This document shows, in pieces, positions 1 to 4,929 of a stretch of DNA of 5,545 bases. The stretch spans positions 1 to 5,545 of the forward strand of contig SLNU01000071.1 of assembly GCA_007132865.1 (NCBI GenBank), written 5' to 3'. A program made the position numbers and the translations under genes. The DNA is from Bacteroidales bacterium. GTDB taxonomy: Bacteria; Bacteroidota; Bacteroidia; Bacteroidales; UBA7960. Positions within the stretch are counted from its first letter, which is position 1. Every line of letters starts with the position of its first letter. The notes beneath the pieces were generated by a model, which saw only the letters and a list, made by a program, of their open reading frames with translations, made no database searches and had not been told where the DNA came from.

Positions 1-21
1 CCTGCCTCTCTGGACATACTC

Positions 22-37
22 ACACGTGTACACGTGT
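22..37. repeat. 16-bp perfect palindrome made of two tandem ACACGTGT units
   Basis: The sequence ACACGTGTACACGTGT equals its own reverse complement. It is also a direct repeat of the 8-bp palindrome ACACGTGT (22-29 and 30-37). It overlaps the stop codon (20-22) of the TnpB remnant. In single-stranded form it could fold into a hairpin. IS200/IS605 elements carry subterminal hairpins near their right end, so it may be part of such an end. An operator for a dimeric repressor is the alternative. Role unknown. Confidence 0.85.
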
Positions 38-93
38 AAGCAGAGGTCGCAAAAGTTTGATTTCAACCGTTCCTGCTTCGTCCACCAGACTTG

Positions 94-109
94 CCCGCCC
101 GAAGGCGAG
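94..109 (-). other. Six-base-pair stem with UUCG tetraloop
   Basis: The minus-strand transcript would read CUCGCC-UUCG-GGCGGG, a six-pair stem with one U-G wobble, closed by the very stable C(UUCG)G tetraloop. It lies inside the TnpB remnant. In TnpB elements the 3' end of the gene and the right element end also encode the guide (omega) RNA, which is rich in stem-loops, so this may be a leftover of that RNA. No U-tract follows, so it is not a typical intrinsic terminator. Confidence 0.5.
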
Positions 110-249
110 TAGAGGTCCAATGTCCACAGGCGTGAGTTTCCGCGCTGCCCGCGGTACGTAAGGCTAACTTAGGACGTGTTCATGCGTCCATTTTAGTACA
201 TATTTGCTCATGATTTTAGTGTCTAGACCACCCTCCTTAGTCTTTTACC

Positions 250-450
250 TCATTCTCCTGTAATGATGAATACTGATCCGAACGTGGCAATCGCACTTAT
301 TAGACCTGCTAGGGCCAAACTGCGCGAATTGACTCTATCAAACTGTGTCAGCCTAGTTGCTAGCACTAACCCTCCTGCTCCGGCTGCTATACCGCCTATG
401 ATCGTAAATGTCTGCTGTGCTATTGTCGGCGGTACTGTTGGTTGTGCCAT
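250..450 (-). CDS. Small two-helix membrane protein
   Basis: This 66-residue protein is not recognised. A short N-terminus with three prolines (residues 1-10) is followed by two hydrophobic segments, at about 14-33 and 45-63. The first is rich in Gly and Ala. A short polar loop with R and D residues (about 33-44) joins them as a likely helical hairpin. It is the last gene of the run, 13 bases after the peptidoglycan-binding protein gene, and its start is set by a TAGGGGG site (460-466). Size and topology are compatible with a holin or a small virion membrane protein, and the wall-binding neighbour makes a lysis or entry role thinkable, but no family signature is visible. It ends in TGA. No convincing terminator follows. 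Confidence 0.75.
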   Translation of the reverse strand: MAQPTVPPTIAQQTFTIIGGIAAGAGGLVLATRLTQFDRVNSRSLALAGLISAIATFGSVFIITGE

Positions 451-459
451 TACCTATAG

Positions 460-466
460 CCCCCTA
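460..466 (-). promoter_or_regulatory. Stop codon fused to SD site (TAGGGGG)
   Basis: The TAG stop of the peptidoglycan-binding protein gene (464-466) runs directly into a G-rich SD-like site, nine bases before the ATG of the two-helix membrane protein. The layout suggests termination-reinitiation coupling. The SD match is weaker than at the other junctions. Confidence 0.55.
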
Positions 467-880
467 CAGATTGAGACATACCCACTGCCCATTTAAGTCG
501 CGTAATCTCTCGTCCAATCTTGCATAGGTTTGTGGGCCAGTAATTCCGTCAGCGACTATCCCCATTTCAAGCTGAAATTGTATAATGGCGTTCCGTACTT
601 CTAGGTCGTACTCGCTCGATGCTGTGTCTACATCAATAGGCAGATAGCCGAGAAATCTGAGTGCTTCTCGCAAAGGACGAACGATTATGTCAATATCGTT
701 TTGCCTTAGCGTTCGGCATTCTTCTATCGATATAGCTGTCGGCTCTATACCCGGTACTGGTGGTCTTGGGCTTATGATCGGCGGTTCGATATCCGGTCCA
801 GGTTGGCGTATGATATGGCTAGTGAGCATGCCAATAGGAAGAAGGACTGTTAAGGCCGCAACCACCTGCTTAGTTGTCAT
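464..880 (-). CDS. Membrane-anchored peptidoglycan-binding domain protein
   Basis: This protein has 138 residues. Residues 5-24 are a hydrophobic signal or anchor, 25-48 a proline-rich stalk, and about 68-123 a peptidoglycan-binding domain of the PG_binding_1 type (PF01471). The domain shows the family pattern: REALRFLGYLP, then a run with VRNAIIQFQLEMGI, then the hallmark DGITGPQTYARL. Two cysteines (C55 and C135) flank the domain and could form a disulfide outside the membrane. No catalytic lysin domain is attached, so it probably tethers something to the cell wall or locates wall for a partner. It could be a virion entry or adsorption protein, or an accessory lysis protein. It starts 18 bases after the membrane protein gene, with AGGAAGG upstream of the ATG. 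Its first 34 residues resemble the N-terminus of the small proline-rich protein at 2593-2757. Confidence 0.85.
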   Translation of the reverse strand: MTTKQVVAALTVLLPIGMLTSHIIRQPGPDIEPPIISPRPPVPGIEPTAISIEECRTLRQNDIDIIVRPLREALRFLGYLPIDVDTASSEYDLEVRNAIIQFQLEMGIVADGITGPQTYARLDERLRDLNGQWVCLNL

Positions 881-890
881 ATGGTCTTAT

Positions 891-901
891 CTTCCTTCCT
901 A
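891..901 (-). promoter_or_regulatory. Stop codon fused to SD site (TAGGAAGGAAG)
   Basis: The TAG stop of the multi-pass membrane protein gene (899-901) is the first part of TAGGAAGGAAG, a doubled AGGAAG. The next ATG (878-880) is ten bases further on. It fixes the start of the peptidoglycan-binding protein and suggests translational coupling. Confidence 0.65.
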
Positions 902-1423
902 CGGCGGTTCGTTTGCTCTGCTCAAGAATCTAATCATCGGAGGCACGATCACAATAGACGTAGCTGCTATCACGATTAGGCGTAAGTCAAAGACCGTAAT
1001 CTGGCGCAGGAGTGTCCACTGACTGACAATCAAGGCGGCTGTAAATCCTAGTGCTATTCCTAGCACCGTTGGGTTCAGCAGCCATTTGAGCAATACCGGC
1101 ATAAAGACAGCACCTTTCACCCATCTAGCTCGCAGGATATTCGGTTGCTCTATTTCCGTGATTGTAGCTCTGTTGGGCCACGGTATAATTCCAGCTAGCC
1201 CGGCAATCCGTTCGATCCCGAAAGCCATTAGCCCAAGAGCAGAGGTATTTATTCCTATGAAGCTGATTACGCTATTGATTAGGTCTATCACCGGCACGAA
1301 GTTGAATACTAAGTCCATCTGTAGCCGTGTGCCTGGCTCTAGCTCTTGTTCTTGCGTTACCAACTGATCCTCTAGTGTAATGAGGTCGGCTCCGATTCCC
1401 TGAGCTATAATCTCGGCTGCCAT
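899..1423 (-). CDS. Multi-pass membrane protein, family unknown
   Basis: This protein has 174 residues. The N-terminal 38 residues are polar and acidic (a LEDQLVTQEQELEP stretch at 17-30). Hydrophobic stretches follow at about 39-57 and 60-80, then a polar loop (81-103) containing PWPNR, then segments at about 104-116, 119-135 and 147-165, and a short basic and proline-rich end. Three to five membrane passes are likely. No transporter, holin or secretion-family motif is recognised. It lies between two beta-rich candidate virion proteins and a membrane-anchored wall-binding protein, so a virion-membrane or host-envelope role is the contextual guess. The start is well supported by TAGGAG eight bases upstream, overlapping the previous gene's stop. 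Confidence 0.8.
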   Translation of the reverse strand: MAAEIIAQGIGADLITLEDQLVTQEQELEPGTRLQMDLVFNFVPVIDLINSVISFIGINTSALGLMAFGIERIAGLAGIIPWPNRATITEIEQPNILRARWVKGAVFMPVLLKWLLNPTVLGIALGFTAALIVSQWTLLRQITVFDLRLIVIAATSIVIVPPMIRFLSRANEPP

Positions 1424-1430
1424 ATGTCCA

Positions 1431-1437
1431 ACTCCTA
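1431..1437 (-). promoter_or_regulatory. Stop codon fused to SD site (TAGGAGT)
   Basis: The TAG stop of the upstream beta-rich protein gene (1435-1437) forms the start of TAGGAG, with GGAG eight bases before the ATG at 1421-1423. One sequence ends one gene and positions ribosomes for the next. Confidence 0.75.
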
Positions 1438-1971
1438 AACAGCCAATCCACTTTCTAGTCTGATAGCGTTATCCAAAAACGCAACGGCCTGGAATGGCAT
1501 TTCGAGTGCTGCGACTCGCCAATCTCCTAATACGACGATGACATTGAGATCGACACCTGTTTGCCCTGGTGGAATAAGGCCAAACTTAGTTATCCCTAGC
1601 ACAAATTCCACCGTTCTTTCCTGGCCTGGGTCAACTGCTATACCGTGAACAGTCCCTTGCCAACCGCCGACGACAATGGCTTGATCAATGTCGGCTGCTC
1701 GTCCAAAAAAACTAGCTCGGTTGGGGTTAGTCATAAGGTCTACTAGATCCCCCGGCACTGCCCCAGCTACAAGGCCAAACGCTCTAGACACCTCATCGTT
1801 ATTCCGTACCGTGACGAAAAGCGATACGTTTGTGTGTGATTGATCCGGTGGTAGCACGATCTGTTCTGTTACCTGATTATTTTCTTGTAGCACTAGATTC
1901 GGTCTAATATCTGGTGATGACTGACTAGATACTAACCCTTGTCCGTACTTGTCATGAAAGATGGGAAGCAT
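1435..1971 (-). CDS. Beta-rich protein, candidate virion protein
   Basis: This 178-residue protein is not recognised. It has no signal peptide and no membrane segment. It alternates short hydrophobic strands with polar turns: strands near 49-56 (VSLFVTVR), 99-111, 120-128 and 141-149, with turns such as DPGQE and PPGQTG. That is the look of a compact beta-sandwich. The only Cys-free, weakly charged composition and lack of catalytic motifs favour a structural role. It shares a pattern with the next upstream gene (1984-2568): V-x(3)-V-x-V-x-N, then about 25 residues, then NP, then FF. The two may be diverged tandem copies. Side-by-side pairs of small capsid proteins occur in single-jelly-roll viruses such as Thermus phage P23-77, which is an analogy only. 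The start has TAGGAGG eight bases upstream. It ends in TAG. Confidence 0.8.
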   Translation of the reverse strand: MLPIFHDKYGQGLVSSQSSPDIRPNLVLQENNQVTEQIVLPPDQSHTNVSLFVTVRNNDEVSRAFGLVAGAVPGDLVDLMTNPNRASFFGRAADIDQAIVVGGWQGTVHGIAVDPGQERTVEFVLGITKFGLIPPGQTGVDLNVIVVLGDWRVAALEMPFQAVAFLDNAIRLESGLAV

Positions 1972-1979
1972 TGTGCTAG

Positions 1980-1986
1980 CCTCCTA
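1980..1986 (-). promoter_or_regulatory. Stop codon fused to SD site (TAGGAGG)
   Basis: The TAG stop of the gene at 1984-2568 begins a near-consensus TAGGAGG, eight bases before the ATG at 1969-1971. This is the clearest of four consecutive junctions built this way. Confidence 0.8.
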
Positions 1987-2568
1987 CAGTTCATCTATAG
2001 CTAGTGGTGGGCCGATCTCCACAATTTCACCGGTAACGACTAGCTGTAACTCGAAGAAATTGTCAATCCAGACCGTATCGTCGAAGGCAAAAGGAGTTAC
2101 TGCTGGCGCAGGCATAATCGCCGCCGCGATATTGAAAGACCTGACAACCTGATCCCCTGGCACAAGGTCTGGTCCTATGGGAAACCGCCATCGAGTTTCA
2201 ATACTCACAGGAATCTCTCCCGGTGATCTTCCTGGCAGAAAGACATTCCAAAAGGGTGATGCTTGTTGGAACGGTTGAATCGCAGGCGTGACCTGAAATA
2301 GCGCAGGAAGGAAGAACTCTGCTGGTCCTGGATCCATTGGGTTTGCTGCTAGCTCGATGCCTGAATATTCCGCACTAATAGCAACGATCATGGCGAAAAA
2401 CTCATCTTGCAGCCCTAGGTTATGGACGAATACGCTAAAATCGACGGCGGCATTCCTGGCATCGATAGGTACGTTTGTACCCTCTAGTTGTTGGACCTGG
2501 CTCGGGAGTCGATTGCTTAAAATCCCGTTGCTCATTGATCTAATTTGGGCAGTGCATACACTGGCCAT
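1984..2568 (-). CDS. Beta-rich protein, candidate virion protein (possible paralogue of next gene)
   Basis: This 194-residue protein is not recognised. After a polar N-terminus (1-40) it shows strand-like segments VDFSVFVHN (42-50), FFAMIVAIS (57-65), IPVSIETRWRFP (119-130), VVRSFNIAAA (141-150) and FELQLVVTGEI (172-182). These are separated by loops rich in Pro, Gly and Asp (for example NPMDPGPAE at 77-85). No transmembrane helix or enzyme motif is seen. The fold looks like a beta-sandwich or jelly roll, and with its position beside a similar-looking gene it is a candidate capsid or virion surface protein. An ideal AAAGGAG lies seven bases before the ATG. A single cysteine (C5) is near the N-terminus. 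It ends in TAG, which doubles as the next gene's SD site. Confidence 0.8.
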   Translation of the reverse strand: MASVCTAQIRSMSNGILSNRLPSQVQQLEGTNVPIDARNAAVDFSVFVHNLGLQDEFFAMIVAISAEYSGIELAANPMDPGPAEFFLPALFQVTPAIQPFQQASPFWNVFLPGRSPGEIPVSIETRWRFPIGPDLVPGDQVVRSFNIAAAIMPAPAVTPFAFDDTVWIDNFFELQLVVTGEIVEIGPPLAIDEL

Positions 2569-2575
2569 GACGATT

Positions 2576-2582
2576 CTCCTTT
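2576..2582 (-). promoter_or_regulatory. Consensus SD site (AAAGGAG)
   Basis: AAAGGAG lies seven bases upstream of the ATG at 2566-2568 and fixes the start of the 194-residue protein. Unlike the following junctions, it does not overlap the preceding stop (TAG at 2593-2595). Confidence 0.8.
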
Positions 2583-2592
2583 CGAGTGCTGT

Positions 2593-2757
2593 CTATCTTT
2601 CGGTTAACGTTAACTCAACGATTTCGGCTTGCGGATCCGGTGTAATAGGCGGCACTGGCGGATCAGGTGGATCAGGAGGTGGGGCCGCAATAACTCGTTG
2701 AGTTAGCAGGCCAATAGCTCCGATTGTGACTAATGCTAGCAAAAGTCTGGTACGCAT
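2593..2757 (-). CDS. Small secreted or membrane-anchored proline-rich protein
   Basis: This is a 54-residue protein if it starts at the ATG at 2755-2757, which has GGAGG eight bases upstream. The frame is open to an earlier ATG at 2791-2793, but that one has no SD site, and the ATG at 2770-2772 is itself part of the SD. Residues 1-24 form a classic signal or anchor: basic MRTR, hydrophobic core, then VIAA, a possible signal peptidase I site. Residues 25-41 are a proline-rich stalk with repeated DPP, followed by a short polar end (EIVELTLTER). There is no lipobox cysteine. The anchor and stalk align with the first 34 residues of the peptidoglycan-binding protein at 464-880, as if this were the same module without its binding domain. 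Function unknown; a small virion membrane or spike-base protein is one guess. Confidence 0.7.
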   Translation of the reverse strand: MRTRLLLALVTIGAIGLLTQRVIAAPPPDPPDPPVPPITPDPQAEIVELTLTER

Positions 2758-2765
2758 ATTGTTCG

Positions 2766-2770
2766 CCTCC
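2766..2770 (-). promoter_or_regulatory. SD site that decides the start of the proline-rich protein (GGAGG)
   Basis: GGAGG is eight bases before the ATG at 2755-2757. Two in-frame ATGs lie further upstream, one overlapping the SD itself (2770-2772) and one at 2791-2793 without an SD, so the shorter 54-residue product is preferred. Confidence 0.75.
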
Positions 2771-2794
2771 ATAACAGGGTATTCAATTCGCATT

Positions 2795-3169
2795 TTATTT
2801 TGCCAACTGCTGCTTCTGCTCTGCTCGTTTTATTCTGGCGATAAGGACTTGAATAGCTCTAGTAATGATATCGTCCCAATCGAGATCAGAATCATAAATA
2901 TCTGGTGCTGCTCTAGCAATATAGGCTTGCAGGTCGTAATTGAGGTCTTCTTTGACTTGGGGAATATAGCTAGTCGCAGCTTTCTTCCAGGACGTAGGCA
3001 GGCCCGAAATATCTTTAGCACGGAATTTGCGACTTAGCAGTACAACTATGTCCTTGTTATCAGCAATAGCCTCTTTAATCTCGTCATCGTACTCGCTAAA
3101 CAGGTGCCCTATACCCTGAATCAAGAGTCCTTTGGCCAAGATATATCTAGCAGCTATCTTAACTGTCAT
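2795..3169 (-). CDS. Small helical protein of unknown function
   Basis: This is a 124-residue protein if it starts at the ATG at 3167-3169. It is predominantly helical and charged. A weakly hydrophobic N-terminal stretch (5-24) is too polar for a sure membrane helix. An acidic patch follows (YDDEIKEAIADNKD, 27-40), then IVVLLSRKFR (41-50), a cluster of acidic residues around DIYDSDLDWDD (90-100), and a basic amphipathic C-terminal helix (about 101-124). No family is recognised. It overlaps the end of the coiled-coil protein gene by 11 bases. An alternative ATG at 3176-3178 has its GAGG directly against it with no spacer, while the chosen one has it nine bases away. The tight coupling suggests it is made together with the coiled-coil protein, perhaps as a partner in assembly. 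Confidence 0.7.
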   Translation of the reverse strand: MTVKIAARYILAKGLLIQGIGHLFSEYDDEIKEAIADNKDIVVLLSRKFRAKDISGLPTSWKKAATSYIPQVKEDLNYDLQAYIARAAPDIYDSDLDWDDIITRAIQVLIARIKRAEQKQQLAK

Positions 3170-4247
3170 CAGTCTCATCCTCGACGTTCGTATCTGCCTC
3201 GTCGTCGTTGTCCAACGCTAAATCCTCGCCGCAGAAAGAACACTCAGCATCATTGAGATTGATTTCGCGCCCACAGTGAATGCACCATGCCTCTGTCTGA
3301 TCTTCATTGCTGTCTAGGTTACTGCTTTCAGTTACCCTGCTGCTAGGTTGATCTGCTATAGCATCGGCTTGGATAGCACCTTTTCCTACTAGAGTCTCTA
3401 TAACTGCCGGGGCTATCGTCTGAAACTGCTCTAGCAGCCGGTTCATGTTTTGTAGCTTCCGTTCTTCTAGTTCTCGATTCGATATTAGCTGCTCACGCCG
3501 CCACCTATCTTCATACTCGATCTTCTTTAGCTCTATTTGCAGGCGGCTATCTTCGCCTGCATGTCCACCGAATAGCTCTCTAAGCTTGGACAGTTCGCTA
3601 GCTTGCGTCTGTATCTGGGTTAGTGGATCAACCGGTTCACGTTTGACCAAACTTTGAATAGCCTCCGTGATCAGGAAGGCTTGGCTCTCCTTGATAGCTT
3701 TGGTCATTTCGTCCTCTGGCTTTTCCTCTGGTTTCTCACGCAGCTTGGCTAAATCTTCTTTCAGGCTTCTTAGCTCGTCTTTAAGGCCGCTTTCCTCGAA
3801 GCGATTTGATTGAGCATGTTGCATTTTCAAGGTTTCCAGCAGCATTCCAAATAGGCTTTGTGTTGCCGTCGCCTCAGATGATGAGCTAGATTCCCTGGCT
3901 TCGAGCAGCTTTTCCTCGGCTTTAAGTCTTGCCTGGCGTTCTTTCTCTAGCACCTGCATAAGCTGATCCTCTTTGCTAGACCTCATTTCTAGCAGGTCTT
4001 TAAGGGTCAGTCCGGCCTCATTTAGTTCACTGAAAGCTGATTCCTTTTTGACAAGATTCTTGAGAATGCTTACGTTATCTGAGTCCTTCTTGCTCTCTGC
4101 TAGCTTTTCAACAGCGTTAGCGATAGCTGCGCTAACATCACTGTCCTTATCGGGAATTTGTTGGCCATCCAGCAACTTAGACAGCAAACCGCCCAAAGAA
4201 GCAACATCACGACCAAAGTTATCTCTTTTGCTTCTCGCTACAGCCAT
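3159..4247 (-). CDS. Coiled-coil protein with C-terminal C4 zinc ribbon and acidic tail
   Basis: This protein has 362 residues. Segments likely to form coiled coil, rich in Glu, Lys, Leu and Gln, lie at about 81-120, 150-178 and 215-276, separated by a serine-rich linker (about 119-131) and a KPEEKPEDE hinge. Near the end is WCIHCGRE...ECSFCGEDL, with C322, C325, C336 and C339 in a C-x2-C-x10-C-x2-C zinc-ribbon layout. The last 20 or so residues are strongly acidic. Such short ribbons bind zinc for stability or for protein or nucleic acid contacts. Rod plus ribbon fits a scaffold, tether or assembly factor, but no known family is recognised. Its ATG directly abuts the TAA of the preceding gene (TAAATG), and AGGAGG lies eleven bases upstream inside that gene's tail. 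Its own tail encodes the next gene's SD site. Confidence 0.85.
   Translation of the reverse strand: MAVARSKRDNFGRDVASLGGLLSKLLDGQQIPDKDSDVSAAIANAVEKLAESKKDSDNVSILKNLVKKESAFSELNEAGLTLKDLLEMRSSKEDQLMQVLEKERQARLKAEEKLLEARESSSSSEATATQSLFGMLLETLKMQHAQSNRFEESGLKDELRSLKEDLAKLREKPEEKPEDEMTKAIKESQAFLITEAIQSLVKREPVDPLTQIQTQASELSKLRELFGGHAGEDSRLQIELKKIEYEDRWRREQLISNRELEERKLQNMNRLLEQFQTIAPAVIETLVGKGAIQADAIADQPSSRVTESSNLDSNEDQTEAWCIHCGREINLNDAECSFCGEDLALDNDDEADTNVEDETDDS
3179..3182 (-). promoter_or_regulatory. SD site inside the acidic tail (GAGG)
   Basis: GAGG, part of the GAG-GAT-GAG codons for Glu-Asp-Glu in the coiled-coil protein, sits nine bases before the ATG at 3167-3169. It favours that start over the ATG at 3176-3178, which it touches. 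Confidence 0.5.
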
Positions 4248-4898
4248 TTAAGAATCATCCTCCTCGCTATTGCGGTCAGTTTCCTCGTCATGATCAGACG
4301 TATCTTCATTGTCGTCTGGTGCCTTACTATCATCAGAATCATCATCGTCATCTGATTCCCAGGGTGACTTAGGTTCCTCCTCATAACGCCTAATGGCATC
4401 TGCTAGGCCGTCTCCCCAGGGTAGCATGCTATTTGTTACTGACCGGTAGAATAGAGCAAGGTGCAGGATAAAATGCGAGAAGGTCTGCTGGTCATCGACC
4501 TTATATGCCTCGGGCATAAACCCCATCGATTGGACAAAGGTTTCGTAGACATAAGGGTGTATGCTGACCTCTGTTTTTAGGACTCGACCTGTTGTTGTCG
4601 CCGCAAAGGACCGTTTGCTAAACTTGCTAGGGGGCATACTGTTTTGCAGTCCGGCATACTTCTCGTCCCATCCTTTGGCAAAGGCTTCTTTGGCGTTAGC
4701 GGCCACCTCGCCTGTCTCGGTGTTGATATAATGGTCTATGCCGTGCTTTTTCTCCGGGAACATATTGCAGTGAGGCAGCATGTAATTGGGCGGTATTTCA
4801 TCCCCACATTTGCAGACAATCCTGATCGGGGATGGAGGGCCTGGGCCTTGTTTCTTTTTTGCGCCCGATTTCGTGCTAGACTTTTTTTTGGAAGGCAT
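4248..4898 (-). CDS. Charge-polarised protein with basic N-terminus, Cys/His cluster and acidic tail
   Basis: This 216-residue protein is not recognised. Residues 1-16 are Lys/Ser-rich (KKK at 4-6 and 14-16), typical of an unstructured nucleic-acid-binding arm. Residues 25-53 hold C29, C31, C44, H43 and H52, a possible but atypical zinc site. A folded core follows: KTEVSIHPYVYETFVQ (108-123) and HFILHLALFYRSV (142-154). Residues 173-216 are an Asp/Glu/Ser tail with DDDDD. A lysine arm with an acidic tail suits a protein that handles nucleic acid and is kept in check by its tail, such as a packaging, nucleoprotein or scaffold component; this is inference. An ideal AAAGGAG is five bases before the ATG. 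The gene begins 31 bases after the upstream beta-rich gene and ends in TAA directly against the next ATG. Confidence 0.8.
   Translation of the reverse strand: MPSKKKSSTKSGAKKKQGPGPPSPIRIVCKCGDEIPPNYMLPHCNMFPEKKHGIDHYINTETGEVAANAKEAFAKGWDEKYAGLQNSMPPSKFSKRSFAATTTGRVLKTEVSIHPYVYETFVQSMGFMPEAYKVDDQQTFSHFILHLALFYRSVTNSMLPWGDGLADAIRRYEEEPKSPWESDDDDDSDDSKAPDDNEDTSDHDEETDRNSEEDDS
4259..4264 (-). promoter_or_regulatory. SD site inside the acidic tail (AGGAGG)
   Basis: The Glu-Glu-Asp-Asp codons (GAG GAG GAT GAT) near the end of the charge-polarised protein contain AGGAGG, eleven bases before the ATG of the coiled-coil protein. The start codon immediately follows the TAA stop. Confidence 0.65.
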
Positions 4899-4903
4899 AG
4901 GTG

Positions 4904-4910
4904 CTCCTTT
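4904..4910 (-). promoter_or_regulatory. Consensus SD site (AAAGGAG)
   Basis: AAAGGAG is five bases before the ATG at 4896-4898, in the 31-base gap after the upstream gene's TGA. No promoter elements are evident in this short gap, so the run is probably transcribed from beyond the right edge. Confidence 0.8.
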
Positions 4911-4929
4911 CTGCTATGTGCTAGTCGTT

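Larger units (their letters stand above)
20..179 (-). pseudogene. tnpB: Frameshifted 3' remnant of a TnpB (IS200/IS605 OrfB-type) gene
   Basis: On the minus strand one frame (179 to about 123) reads RPKLALRTAGSAETHACG. Another frame (about 163 down to the TGA at 20-22) reads VDIGPLLAFGRASLVDEAGT, then about 15 more residues. The HACG motif followed by a short variable stretch and an EAGT-like tail is how many TnpB proteins end, just after the last RuvC motif. Inserting two bases (AG) into TGTGGACATT at about 121-128 would join the frames as HACGDIGPLLAFGRAS. That suggests a small deletion, or one extra base, in a once intact gene. A TGA at 180-182 closes the first frame upstream. Beyond it I see no clear RuvC or zinc-finger coding; a weak MNTS string at 172-183 might echo the usual D-x-N-A-S motif. 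G+C is about 64% at 91-160 but 39% at 181-250, so the fragment is foreign to its neighbours. Family assignment is from memory of motif patterns, not a search. Confidence 0.6.

Noticed and set aside
41..90. tRNA-like look of the stretch ending in CCACCA (about 81-86)
   Set aside because: No acceptor pairing or T-arm could be drawn, and the same bases are explained by the TnpB remnant on the other strand.
180..249. Short open frame MSKYVLKWTHEHVLS (about 164-211) with AAGGAGG upstream
   Set aside because: Only 15 codons, and the SD is about 20 bases from the ATG. It may be the start of a gene cut by the transposon fragment, but nothing supports that.
687..1022. Plus-strand open frames, such as this 111-codon one and others at 263-496, 1086-1367, 2357-2701, 2726-3037, 3445-3657 and 3973-4251
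   Set aside because: They lie opposite well-supported minus-strand genes, give low-complexity or Ser/Ile/Arg-rich translations, and lack good ribosome sites.
1500..2591. 12-base direct repeat TTTCGAGTGCTG at 1500-1511 and 2580-2591
   Set aside because: One such match is expected by chance in a window of this size; one copy is inside a gene and the other in a gene gap.
4854..4889. A-AAA-AAG slippery heptamer (4854-4860) and an eight-A run (4882-4889) near the start of the charge-polarised protein gene
   Set aside because: The -1 frame reaches a stop within about 20 codons of the heptamer and sooner after the eight-A run, and no stimulatory structure was seen, so they are most likely just lysine codons.
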